From positions 4,058,210-4,122,209 of the forward strand of contig NC_030852.1 of NCBI RefSeq assembly GCF_000208745.1: 64,000 nucleotides of DNA, written 5' to 3'. Positions 35,135 through 46,387 of this stretch are shown piece by piece. The position numbers were made by a program, and so were the translations under genes. Origin of the DNA: Theobroma cacao. Taxonomy: Eukaryota > Streptophyta > Magnoliopsida > Malvales > Malvaceae. The notes under the pieces were generated by a model. It saw only the letters and a program-made list of their open reading frames with translations, was not told the DNA's origin and did not search any database. Positions within the stretch are counted from its first letter, which is position 1. Each line of letters opens with the position of its first letter.

Positions 35135-35719
35135 AACTTTTTTCCCAAGTTGACATGCATCACAAATCTTGTTATTTTCAAATGATATCTTCGGTAGTCC
35201 AATGACTAAGTCTTTTCTCAAAAGCTTTGAAATTGTGTGCATACTAACATGCCCTAGTCTTCTATGCCACAACCAGCTATCACTTACATCATTGGCAATA
35301 AAGTATGATTCACTAAACTTAATTTCATTAAGAAAAATAACAAACATATTCTTATTTCTTTTGTCAATGAATGCTACTTTGTTAGTGTTAACGTCAATTA
35401 CTTAACATCCATGGAAATCAAATAATACTCTAAAACCTTTATCACAAAGTTGACTAATTCTTAACAAATTCTGTTTTAAGCCTTTAACAAATAAAACATG
35501 TTTGATTTGAGTTTGAGATGTGTTACGAATGATTCCAATTCCTTAGATAATACCCTTAGAGTCATCACCCAAGAAAACACTACCACTCTTGTTTCTATCA
35601 AGCTTGGGAAACAAATTCTCATTGCCGGTCATGTGCCTTGAACAGCCACTGTCCAAGTACCAAGGTTGCATTGTTTTTCGTTGAACTTCAAAACATTGAT
35701 TTTTTTGTCTTTGCTCAAC
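35135..35719 (-). pseudogene. pol: pol of element C, protease and pre-integrase part
   Basis: Protease with LDSGCSRHMTG near 35630-35660 and GDDSKG; then the LLVKGLK/SQLCDKGF region; then the pre-integrase domain SWLWHRRLGHVSMHT and CDACQLGKK at 35111-35347. Interrupted by D in the first codons after the pre-integrase domain. The frame has stops near 35400. Joins the in-frame UAG at 35720-35722 to gag. Confidence 0.85.
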
Positions 35720-35722
35720 CTA

Positions 35723-37205
35723 CAAAACAGATTTTAAGTTTTTCTTTAAAGGTACTCATACTTTGATGAGTCCTTAGGGTTTAGCAATCACATGAGATCC
35801 CTTAGGAATACAAACCAACTTAGTCTTAGGAAGATTCTTACCATTGTGAGAACAGTCATAGGACGTATGACCTTTCTTACCACATACATAACAATGACAC
35901 GAGAATCCATCTATTTTCTTTCTAAGTTATGAATTTTTCTTAGGATTTTATGCACTTTTTGATATCAGTTTCTATCTTTCTTCTATTTCAACTTTAACTG
36001 TATTATTTTCATCAACAACCCTTTGTAATTCTAAGCTTTTGTTTTCCAAATCTACCTTCAAAAATTCAAAATCAGTTTTAGACTGTTCAAGTTCATTTTG
36101 AAGCATATTCCTTTGATAAAAAACAAGTTATACTCATATTTATTTTTTTCCAATTATTCATTCAATGCTACAACCTTTTTTCTCATAATTCTATATTTCA
36201 AAGTAAGATTTTCAAATTCAAGATATAGGCAATCATATTCATTTTGTAAATCATCATAAGAAATATCATATGAATTAGAAGTTACCTCAATTTCTTTTTC
36301 TTTTACCATTAAGCAGAAATTAGTTATTTCTTCTAATTTTTCTTTTTCTTCTTTCGAGTTTGAGGAGTCACAATTGGACCATGTTGTTGCTACCCTTACT
36401 TTTTTTTGGTTTCTTCAACCTTTTCGATGATTCATCTTTCAACATTGGACATTTAGATCTAAAATGTCCTAGTTTCTTACATTCAAAGCAAATCATCTCA
36501 TATTTTTTGTTGAGATCACCCTTGTGCTTATTTTTTCAAGAGAAACCTTGATCTTTCTTGTAATTTTTTCTTTCAAACCTTCTACCTTTTTCTCCCATCA
36601 TCTTTATGAACTGCTAGCCATCATTGCTAACTTTTCATCATCATCACTTGATAATTCTTTAAGTTCTTCCTCAAGTGAACTGATCTTGATCGCAAGATTT
36701 TTCCTTTTCTCTTTGGCTTCTTTCTTTTCTTTATCTTTTTCTTCCTTCATTTCAAGTTCATGTGTAAAGAGGGAGCCACAAATTTCATCAAGTGTGACCA
36801 CATTGAGATCCTTTGGCCTTTTAAATAGCGATGACCTTTAGTTTTCAACTTTTGAGAGGCATCTAAGTAGCCTTTTTACTAATTCATGTTCGGGGATGGT
36901 TTTTCAAAGTTGATTGAGCTTGTTTGTAATATTGGTAAACCTATCGAACATGGTAGATACATCTTCACCCGGTTTCATTTTGAACATTTCGTAATTATGG
37001 GTAAATAAGGGAAGTTTGGACTCCTTAATTTATAAAGTCCTTTTATGAATGGCTTTGAGTTATCCCAAATCTCTTTGGCTGTTGTATAGCTAGAGATCTT
37101 GTTGAATTCAATAGGGGTCAGTGCATAGTGAAGAGTGTTGATTACTTTAAAATTTGTTTGAAACTTTTTAACTTCAACTCCAATTTACTCAGCTCTACGC
37201 TTAAT
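35723..37205 (-). pseudogene. gag: gag of element C
   Basis: Second CCHC knuckle near 35860-35905, coiled coil near 36000-36250, first CCHC knuckle (CFECKKLGHFRSKCP) near 36440-36500, Glu/Lys-rich coiled coil at 36604-36801, and gag core blocks near 36950-37200 (FKMKPGED, TNFKVINTLHYALTP). Many stops and frame changes. The N-terminal part and ATG are missing: similarity fades near 37205, and the Gypsy LTR of G follows. A stretch up to about 37270 could still be very diverged gag. Confidence 0.75.
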
Positions 37206-37668
37206 GTCTTGAGCCAACCTTGTATCAGACCATGATAGGGTAGAGTTGTTTATGAAATTGAGTCTTTTGTACTTGTAAAGGAAATGTTTCTATTTCAAAT
37301 AATTTAATAGCTCGTGGTGACATCTCTAAAAATACTTGTTAAGACTTTAAGGGAAAAGACCCTTTAAAAAAAGAATGTCCTCATTTCAAGCATTATAATG
37401 GCTACTGATAGAACACTTGTAAAATCTTGTACACTCTTTATAAGGTGTGAGTAGTCGGTTGATTGTTGGGCTACCTCACTTGTATGTTTGTAGTGAATCA
37501 TTTAGGGCTGCCCCAATGGCCCGACAATGGCATGTCTTGGTCCTTTTGTAATTAATTTCATATTAATAAAATATTTTTCCTTTTTATGACTCGATGGTTG
37601 CATATATGGCATTTGGTATGCCTTTTGATTTTGATGCGGGTTCTCTTAATCTGATTTGTTGTTATTAT
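37206..37668 (+). mobile_element. Gypsy element G, left part of 5' LTR
   Basis: Noncoding stretch that continues after F at 57853-57965 and then meets a TGGTATCAGAGC primer site, so it is read as the first part of one LTR. A TATAAGG string near 37440 and AATAAAATATTT near 37567 suit an LTR promoter/poly(A) region. The left border is uncertain (TGATAGGG near 37231 or TGATAGAA near 37395 are possible starts). F is inserted at ATTAT (37664-37668). Confidence 0.55.
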
Positions 37669-38470
37669 TGTTGGCTCCATTAGTTTTTTGTGATAATAAA
37701 ATATTCTCATTTCATTTGTGTATAACATTTCTACTTAAGTGTGGAAGACAAAAAGTCATATGAAAATAATAAATCAACCCTTCAAATGTATATATCAAGA
37801 ATTGTGGAAATGAAGGAAAATGACTAATCAAATAAGAGGAAAGTCTTTGGTTAAATAATGAAGAATGTTGGTTGACTAAAAATCAAATTGGAGAAATGAC
37901 AGGTTAAAAAATATTGAGAAATAGAAGCAATTTAGTCAACCAAGATGTGAATTAGTAGATTAAGAAGCTATTGCCAAAATCTGGGCTTTAAGATAAAACC
38001 AACTTAGTTGACCAAGAAATGAGTTAGTCGACTAAGTGCACACTGCCAGAACTGCCAGAGATAGGAAGCAGAAAACAAAGATGACTTAGTCGACTAAGAT
38101 ATCGGTTAGTCGACTAAAAGCATTTTGCCTGCAAGTTTGAAATCTGCACTCAAAGACAGAGTAACGGCTAGAACTGACTCCCAACTGTCTCCAATAGCTA
38201 GAAAACTATCAAATTGCCATTAGAGATGTTTTTCCAAGTATAAAAGGCTCTTCCAACAGTTAAAAACGAGTTTTGGAGAGAGAATTGAAGGCTTCCAAGT
38301 GATATAAAACTGAAAAACTAGGAAATCTTCTTTGTACCTTACTGCACTTAAACGCCTATCTTTTGTAATTGTGGTTTGCACTCAACCTTGTACCATTTAG
38401 ATCAAGCTTGTGATCATAGGTACTTTCTTTTTCTTCTCTTCTTGTATTCTTAGAGTGAAGGAGTCACTCT
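37669..38470 (+). repeat. 5' LTR of F, first part
   Basis: Starts TGTTGGCTCCATTAG and ends ...GAGTCACTCT, where E is inserted. Matches 56662-57463 of the 3' LTR, where the uninterrupted sequence reads GAGTCATTCTAAG. Confidence 0.92.
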
Positions 38471-39476
38471 TGTTAGCTCCATTAGTTTTTGATGATAATA
38501 AAACATTTTCATTTATTTGTGTCTAATGCCTTTATTTAAGTGTGCAGGAAATTAATGCATAAATTTAACAAATCAATCTTTCAAAGTAAATATTAAAAGA
38601 AAAAGGTGATAAAAATAACGAGAAATGACTCCCTAACAAGGAGGAAGCTCATTAGTGAAACAAGGAAGAATGATGGTTGACTAAGTTTCAAATTGGAGAA
38701 ATAGGGGGCTGAAGAGTTTGAGAAACAAAACCAACTTAGTTGACCAAGCCAGTCGACTAAGAGCTCTCTGTTTGCAATTTGAACTAGAGCACTACAAGAC
38801 AGATTAACGGCTAGAACTCATCCTCAATTGTTTTCAACGGACATAAACTGCCAAACTGCCATCAGAGTTGTATCTTCAAGTATAAAAGGGTCTTCCAACA
38901 ATTAGAAACAAGTTTTTTAGAAGCCTTGAATGAGATTTGAGCTATAGAAGTTGAAAAACCAGAAAAGCTTCACTGCACTTGTCTGCACTTAAGCGCCTAC
39001 TCTTTGCATTTGTATTTAGCACTCAATCTTGTACCACTCAGATCAACCAGTGATCATACGTACTTTCTTTTACTACCTTTCTTGTATTCTTAGAGTGAGG
39101 AAGTCACTCTAAGGGGTTATTCAAGCTTAGGATAGCTTGATTGTTATAGGTTGTGGTTGAGCCTTGGAAAATCACTTTGAGTTTTAGTTGAGCCCGTGAA
39201 AAACTAGTGTAAAAGGTTTAGGCTGAGCTTGGTAAGCGCCATTGTAAAGCTTGGTGAAAGCTTCTGAATTTCACCAGTTACAAGTGGATTTGTGGAAAAA
39301 TCCTTGGTTGGATAATCAAGGTAGTGGATATAGGTCTTGGACCGAGCCACTTTAAATTGTTGTGCATCTTGTACTCTATTTTTATTTTCTTAAGTTTTGA
39401 AAATTAGTTTCCAATATTGTTAAGAGCCAAATTGTGCTATTCACCCCCCTCTAGCACATATTATAGGGACCAACAA
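38471..39476 (+). repeat. 5' LTR of E
   Basis: TGTTAGCTCC...GGGACCAACA. Lacks one palindrome-containing segment of about 56 bp that the 3' LTR has. Differences from the 3' LTR in the first 260 bases are roughly a dozen by eye, mostly transitions. Confidence 0.93.
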
Positions 39477-39478
39477 TT

Positions 39479-39490
39479 GGTATCAGAGCT
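39479..39490 (+). other. Primer-binding site of E
   Basis: TGGTATCAGAGC, two bases after the 5' LTR. Complementary to the 3' end of initiator tRNA-Met as in most Copia elements. Confidence 0.92.
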
Positions 39491-39534
39491 AGTTCCTTGT
39501 TTTTAAGGCTTAACATCCTTAGGGATGATCAAAA

Positions 39535-40898
39535 TGGCTCAACTAAAATCCGTAGTTGCTAAGGGAAGTCCACAAATAGACCTCCTCTGTTTGATGGCTC
39601 AAATTATTCATATTGAAGTACTAGGGTATCCATATACATTAGGGCAATAGATTATGAGATATGGAATGTCATTACCAATGGTCCTTTCATTCCAATGATT
39701 AAAAATTCGATCAATGGTAAGAAAACTCCTAAGGATAGAAATAAATGGACAGAAGCTGAAATGAGGAGAGCACAAATCAATTCTAAGGCCATGCACACTC
39801 TCATTTGTGCATTTGATTATAGAAACTATGATAAAGTGTCCATGTGCAAAAGTGCCAAAGAAATTTAGCAAAAATTAGAAGAGTTATATGGAGAAACAAC
39901 TATGGAAAAGGAATTAGAAGACAACTCTTATGGGAATCAATGCTCAACTAGCAACATGACAAATGGAGACAAGGAATCAAGTGAAGATGTATCCTCAAAT
40001 AGAATTGAATTATGCTTCATGGCTCTCGAAGAGTTAAAGGTAACTTCTTCATCATGTGAACTTTATTTATGTGCTTTCAATGAATTAGATGATGCTTTTG
40101 AGGATTTAGATTGAGTTTGAGAAAATGAATATAAAGAGCAAGAAAATGATTTCCACACTCGATGTTGAAAATGAATTTTTGATGAAAGAAAAAATTGATT
40201 TAAAAAAAGAAAATGAAAATTTGGAAAAGGATTTTAAAGCTTACCAAGAGTAAATTGATTTTTTGGAAAAAGGAAATTTTGATGTGAAAATAAAATTTGA
40301 AGATTTGTTAAATGAGAAAGTGGAAGAAAGAGCAAACTTGTGCTTGATGGCTAGAGATGATGAATCTGAGGTGTCTTTTGCTTGTGATATTTCAATTGAT
40401 GAGCTGCAAGATGAATATGAATGTCTCTATGATGAGTTTGAAAAGCTTGCATCAAAATATAAAACTTTGAAAAGAAAAGCTGCATCTCTTGAAAATGATT
40501 TGGAAAAGATAAGACATGATTTCAACTTTGTTTTTGAGCAAAGAAATTTTCTACAAATTGAATTAGAACATTTAAAAATAGATTTTGAAAATCTACAATT
40601 GGAGTTAAAAAACATAACATATGCTTTACAAGCTATAATTGCTAAAAATACCGCTCTTAAGAATTTAAGAAAAAAATCATCAAGAAAGAGCACAAATTTC
40701 ATAAGAAATGCTAATGATTTCTCCCCTAGACACTTTGTATGTGATAAAACTGGACATTTATCCTATGATTGCTTTAGAAAAAGAAATGTATAGAAAATTA
40801 GAAAAGTTTGGGTTCCAAAAGGATCCTATGTTGAAACTAACCTCCAAGGACCCATCAAAGTATGGGTACTTATTAAGAAAAATTGAAAATTTGTTTTG
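39535..40898 (+). pseudogene. gag: gag of E, rearranged and lacking the first zinc knuckle
   Basis: ATG at 39535 (MAQLKSVVAKG). The gag core is followed through frame changes up to about 39895 (GPFIP, NKWTEAE, INSKAMHTL, SAKEI). It then passes straight into a Met-Glu-Lys start segment (39902-40114, with ELCFMALEELKVTSSS) instead of the coiled coil and CYECKK knuckle present in A, C and F. The segment at 40263-40793 is an open coiled-coil region (LENDLEKIRHD, EQRNFLQIELEHLK) ending in the second knuckle (CDKTGHLSYDC; the first Cys of the usual C-x2-C is replaced). So E gag is either deleted or recombined with another long gag. It runs in frame to the stop at 40899. Confidence 0.75.
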
Positions 40899-40901
40899 TA
40901 G

Positions 40902-43900
40902 GTTGAGTTGGACTTAAAGGAGACATGTTCAAGAGCTCAACTCAAGAAGAAACAGCCTTGGTACATGGACAATGGCTGTTCACAGCACATGACAGGATAG
41001 AAATGCTATTTACTCAGCTAGATAAGAAAAATGGAGGAACCGTATCTTTTGAAGATGATTCAAAAGGCAGAATCCATGGTATAGGTACGGTTGGTAAGAA
41101 TTCACAAATTCAAATTAGTCATGTGTTGTTGGTTAAAGGATTAAAGCATAACTTACTAAGTATTAGTCAATTATGTGATAAAGGATTTAAAGTATGTTTT
41201 GATTCAACTAAGTGTGAAGTGATAGATATGAGCATAAATAAAATCTCATTCATAGGAAGAAGATTGAAGAACATGTATGTAGTTTTTCTTGAAGATCTTG
41301 AAGTAACTAGTGAAATTTGTCTTGTTGCAAATGTTGAAAATGATAACTAGTTATGGCATAGGAGATTAGGACATGTGAGCATGAATACTATGTCAAAATT
41401 AATAAAGAAAAATCTTATTGCTGGACTGCCGGAGTTAAAATTTGAGAATGATAGGATATGTGATGCTTGCCAACTAGGAAAACAAGTTAGAACATCCTTT
41501 AACATTAAGAAGATAGTATCAACATCTAGACTTCTTGAATTGTTACACATTGATCTATTTGGTCCAATAAGCACAACTAGCTTAGGAGGTAAATCTTATG
41601 ACTTTGTAATAGTTGATGACTATTTTAGATATACTTGGGTGTATTTTCTAGCTCATAAGAATGATGCTCCACAAGCATTCTTAAGTCATTGTAAGAAAGT
41701 AGAAAATGAAAAAGGACTACCCATAGTTAGCATAAGGAGTGATTATGGAGGAGAATTTGAAAATGATGAGTTTGAAAAATTTTGCAATGAAAAGGGGTTG
41801 GATCACAATTTTTCTACACCTAGAACACCCCAGCAAAATAGAGTTGTAAACAAGAAAAATCGAACCCTAAAAGAAATGGTTAGGACTATGCTATATGAGA
41901 ACAACCTACCTAAAAATCTGTGGGCTGAGGTAGTAAATACAATAGCTTATATTCTTAATAGAGTCTCAATAAGACTCTTGATTTCAAAGACTCCATATGA
42001 ACTTTATAAAGGTAAGAAACCAAATATTTCCCATCTTAGGAGTTTTGGTTGTAAGTGCTTTATATTGAACAATGGAAAACAATCCCTACGAAAGTTTGAT
42101 GCAAAGAGTGATAAAGTAATATTTTTAGGATAGCATTAAACTCAAAGGCCTATAGAGTTTTTAACAAAAGGACCTTAACCGTTGAAGAATCAATTCATGC
42201 AGTTTTTGATGAGTCAAATACTTTACAAAAAGATGTTCATGATGATGATGATGATGTAAAAATCATAGGAAAACAAATGGAGGAAATGAGCTTAGAAAAC
42301 AACAAAAATAATGAAAAAATCTCACTTAGAAGAGAAAATGAAACTCCACCTCTAGAAAATCCACAAAGAGTATAAAATCAGAATCATGATCTACCAAAGA
42401 GTTGGAGATTTGTAAGAGATCACCCATAAAACCAAATAATAGGTGACATTTCACAAGTAGTTAGAACTAGGAAAGCAACTAGAGAAACTTGTGAGTTTTC
42501 AGCTTTTATATCTCAAATTGAACCTAAAAACTTTGAAGAAGCTGAAAAAGAGGAAAGTTGGATAATGGCCATGCAAGAAGAACTTGATCAATTCACAAGG
42601 AATTGTGTATGGTCATTAGTACCAAGACCTTTAAATCATCCTATTGTTGGTACAAAATGGGTATTTAGAAATAAGGTAGATGAGCAAGGAAATGTAGTTA
42701 GAAATAAAGCTAGGCTGGTAGCAAAAGGATATAACCAAGAGGAAGGAATAGATTATGATGAAACCTTTGCTCTTGTTGCTAGGATTGAAGCCATAAGGTT
42801 GATGCTAGCTTTTGCATGTTTCATGAATTTTAAACTGTTTCAAATGGATGTAAAAAGTGCATTATTAAATGGATTAATTCAAGAGGAAGTATATGTAGAA
42901 CAACCACCTGGTTTTGAAGACTTCGAAAAATCTGATCATGTTTTCAAACTTCATAAAGCCTTGTATGGATTGAAACAAGCTCCTAGAGCTTAGTATGAGA
43001 GGCTTTCAAAATTTCTAGTTAAAAAAGGATATGATAAAGGCAGCATCGATACTACGTTGTTCATAAAAAGATATCTTAATGATTTAATTATTATGCAAAT
43101 ATATGTAGATGACATTGTATTTGGTGCAACTAATGAGGCTTTATGCAAGAACTTTGCTAAGGAAATGTAGGGTGAATTTGAGACGAGCATGATAGGAGAG
43201 TTGAAGTACTTCCTTGGTCTTCAAATTAAACAAAGTGAGAAAGGAATCTTCATCAACCAAGGAAGATACAGTCAAGATACACTCAAGAAATTCAATATGC
43301 TGAAGCTGAAATCAATTTCCACATCAATGAGTCCATCCACTATACTCGACTTAGATGAAAAAGGTAAGGATGTAGATTAAAAGCTCTATATAGGTATGAT
43401 CGACTCTCTTCTCTACTTAACAGCAAGTATACTAGATATTCAGTTCAGTGTGTGCTTGTGTGCTGGATTTCAGTCACAGCCTAAAGAATCATACCTAACA
43501 ACTGTTAAGAGAATTTTTAGATACCTCATAAACACTCAAGAACTAGGAATATGGTACTCTAGAGACTCAACTCTTAGCTTAGTTGGATATTCAGATGCTG
43601 ACTTTGCTGGCAGTAGAACTGATAGGAAAAGCACTAGTGGAACATGCCAATTTTTAGGAAGGATGCTTGTGTCTTGGTCCAACAAAAAGCAAAACTTAAT
43701 AGCACTATCTACAATAGAGGCTGAATATTTATCATTAGGTAGTTGTTGTGCACAAATCCTTTGGATCAAGCAACAATTAAAAGACTATCAAATAATTATG
43801 CATAATGTACCAATATACTGTGATAACAAAAGTGCAATCAATATAACAAAAAATCCTATGCAGCACTCTAGGACAAAGCACATTAAAATTAGACACCATT

Positions 43901-44052
43901 TTATTAGAGACCATGTAGTGAAAAATGATATTAAGATAGAATTTGTGAATACTTTACATCAATTAGTAGACATTTTTACCAAACTTCTGAGTGAAGATAG
44001 ATTCTGTGAGATTAAAAAAAAATTAGGGATGATTAGTATGAAGGAATTATAG
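40902..44052 (+). pseudogene. pol: pol of E
   Basis: Protease start at 40965 reads MDNGCSQHMTG: the catalytic DSG triad is DNG, so the protease is likely dead. A frameshift near 40990 leads to 41375-42133, which holds the pre-integrase and integrase (HIDLFGP, RSDYGGEF, NRVVNKK, in which the catalytic Glu of the usual ERK/R is Asn). A second shift near 42133 leads to RT (KWVFRNKV, QMDVKSALLNG, YVDD at 43102-43113) and RNase H (YSDADFAGS, EAEYL, CDNKSA) ending at TAG 44052. Pre-integrase WLWHRR has a TAG in place of the first Trp at 41348. Linker 42134-42560 is Glu/Asn-rich as in the sister copies. Confidence 0.9.
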
Positions 44053-44090
44053 GAAAACCTTTGGCTCTCACATAAAAAATAGAGTGTATT

Positions 44091-44121
44091 CAGTCGACTA
44101 AGGAAATCTTAGTCAACTAAG
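44091..44121. promoter_or_regulatory. Paired palindromes in the pol/extra-ORF spacer of E
   Basis: CAGTCGACTAAG and CTTAGTCAACTAAG, centres 19 bp apart, within the noncoding spacer 44053-44454. The same motif family as in the LTRs. Function unknown. Confidence 0.45.
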
Positions 44122-44454
44122 AGTGGTCTAACAACATTAAATAATAAGACTCAGTTAGTTTAGAGAGAGAGGAGTAAAATGAGGTAAAAATTGGGTTTAC
44201 CAGGTGAAAAGAGAATGATGAAAAACTGCCAAAGGTAAATAATCAATATTTTAAAGGTAATTTTTGAAATTATGAAGAAATAAAAATAGGGCTAGACTTA
44301 AGGGAAGGTTAGTAGTTTTTCTAAGAAATAACTGTTGACAACCTCTCCTTTTCTCTCCCCCGAAACTCACTACTCTAAAAATAAAAACTGAAATCTTCTT
44401 GTTTACCTCTAAAACTGACTCAAACCCTAACCATTGAAAATTTTTGGAATCAAA

Positions 44455-46387
44455 ATGGCAAGAACATCTCAGAGTAAAGAGATACTAGAGAAGAAGAAAA
44501 GGACAAGGCCAATGGAGGAAGGAACAGGAACAGAAAGTCTGAAGAAGAAACAAAAAATCATGCTTGCTTTAGTTAAAGAAATATCTGAGAAATTAAGAAA
44601 AAAGAAGCAGAAAAATGACAAAAAGAAAGATACAGAATCTCACTCCACAAAGGTACTAGTTCTTCTTCTTCAAAGTTCAGGAATAAGTTGCATGAATATA
44701 GGTTCAAAAATATCGAGAATGCACCAATCTCCTGTGGTAAATTTATTGATTGGAAGAGTTTTAAGGAAAATATAGAAATCCAAACTAGTTTATCTGCGTA
44801 CTTTGATGAACTAAAATTAAAAGGTTACAGCACCTTTAAGAATAGGTCTTATAGTCCAAGTCTGGTTAAAGAGTTCTATTCTGGCATTGCTTTGAAAGGA
44901 AAGGAATTAATAGATTCTGATAATTATATTGAAGATGGTTTGAATGTTTATCTAAATGGAAAAGAATTTGTTGTGATTACTGAAGATTTAGGAAACCTGC
45001 TGAAAATCGAATGTAAAGAAGAAGAGCATGAGCCCCTTGAAAAATATGATCCATCCTCATTGCGGGAAATCATTACTGGAAGGAAAGAAAAATGTTCTTC
45101 AAAGAGCAATTCATGTCTGATAATCAGTCCTCATATTAGAATTTTACACTATTTTATAACAGCCAACATTCAGAGTAGAAGTGGAAGCTTTAGCAACATC
45201 AATCTCCAGGACCTCTGGCTGATGGAACATGCTTTCAATAGGATATCTTTGAATTTGGGAAGATATATGATTGAAAAGATGAGAAGTGCCTATAGACTTG
45301 ATAAGGTTAATTTGCCGTATGGGAATGTGATTACATCCCTTGTACAGAAGAAAGGAATATGGGCAAAGAGGTATGATATGGACTTGGTAAAAACCAAAGA
45401 TCAAGTTATTTATTATGGCAGCTTGGTTAAAATGGGGTATGTGCTCGATGGAAAAAAGTTCATTAAAACCTCCAAAACTGGTCCAAGAAAAGAACATAAC
45501 CTACCTACTCAACCTAAAGAAGCCTCTTCCAGATTCTCAAATGAAGTAATTTTTAATTTGCTCATAAAGATTGATGGCAAGCTGACTGACCAAGGAGTAA
45601 AGCTACAAAAAAATGACGACAAAATCACTGAGTTGGAAAACAAGCTAAAGGAGAAGGAAAACATGCCATCAGAACCTGTGGCTGTAAAAAATTCTGCCAC
45701 ATCTGGCACTGCACCAGCACAACAAGGTGTTGAAGGTTCAGCAGAGCTAGCAGAAAAATCTGCTCCTCATGATGGAAGTTTTGGCATTTAAGCTGAAGGT
45801 TCCACCTACAAGTTTGCTAGTCCTATTCTGTAAACGTTGGACTCTCCCCAAGGGGTTGATCAGCCAGCCAAGACACCCTCTCCTGAACCTCAAAGTAAAA
45901 ATGATTCAGAACAAGGGACAGAAGTGGTTGGTTTAGAGACAAAGAAACAGCAGACCTCTCCTCCAAATTCAAAGGAAGTTTCCATCATGGATGTCTTCCA
46001 CCAAATGGTTAAAGATGGATAAGCTAAAAAAGACACTGTCAGGACAGAAACTCAAAAGGATGGTGGAAATGTAGGAAAAGGAAAGAAACTTGCATCAGCT
46101 CCTAGAGTAAAGGCAAAAGCAGGGAAAGCCAAAGCCACTGCAGCAGCACCAACTAAGACAAAACCACCAACCAAAGGAAAGAAGACTATGACCACCAAGA
46201 CAATTTTTCTCAAGAGAAAAAAGGCTTCCAAGTTAGTAGAGAAATCTAGACCAGCTCCAACCTCTTCTCCTCAGAGTCCAGTCCATGTTTAAGATAAGTC
46301 CTCACTAGAACCTTCCCCTAGAAAGTCATCACCTCTCCGAGAACCCTCTCCTTTTCCTCTTAATCCTCTGACACCTCAGATTACTAG
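44455..46387 (+). pseudogene. Extra ORF of E (best preserved copy)
   Basis: ATG at 44455 (MARTSQSKEILEKKK), Lys-rich basic segment, one frameshift between about 44650 and 44700, then 367 uninterrupted codons (44688-45791). Blocks in order: IENAPISCGKFIDW, FKNRSYSPSLVKEFYSGIAL, LNGKEFVVITEDLGNLLKIE, KYDPSSLREIITGRKEK, ISPHIRILHYFITANI, LQDLWLMEHAFN, LPYGNVITSLVQKKGIWAK, FNLLIKIDGKLTDQGVKLQ. An Ala/Glu/Pro linker, KEVSIMDVFHQMV, a Lys/Ala/Pro-rich basic tail with FLKRKK, and a Ser-Pro end (SPLREPSPF, then SDTSDY) follow with further stops. The long open stretch makes this a real protein family of the element. The function is unknown. A globular fold followed by a coil and a histone-H1-like tail would suit nucleic acid binding (inference). 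Confidence 0.82.

Larger units (their letters stand above)
3514..37205 (-). mobile_element. Element C: old Sirevirus-like Ty1/Copia retrotransposon, multiply interrupted
   Basis: Minus-strand element whose parts are scattered by later insertions: 3' LTR (3514-4866), extra-ORF pieces (about 5450-5941, 7384-8605, 18800-19075), spacer (19076-19512, 20953-21055), RNase H/RT/integrase (21056-23586), integrase start/pre-integrase/protease (35135-35719) and gag (35723 to about 37205). Inserted into it are R1 (5942-7383), A (8606-18794), R2 (19513-20952) and D (23592-35129). No 5' LTR or primer site is found. The gag fades near 37205, where the Gypsy LTR of G begins, so the 5' end has been lost. It is the most diverged of the four Sirevirus-like copies, which fits its role as the oldest layer. 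Confidence 0.8.

Noticed and set aside
37206..37668. Reading this stretch as the 5' LTR of C
   Set aside because: It lacks the TGTTGGTCC start, the palindromes and the primer site on the minus strand; it continues instead into 57853 and a plus-strand primer site.
44455..46387. Calling the extra ORF an envelope gene
   Set aside because: Only its position agrees. No signal peptide, cleavage site or membrane segment was seen, and the tail is strongly basic.
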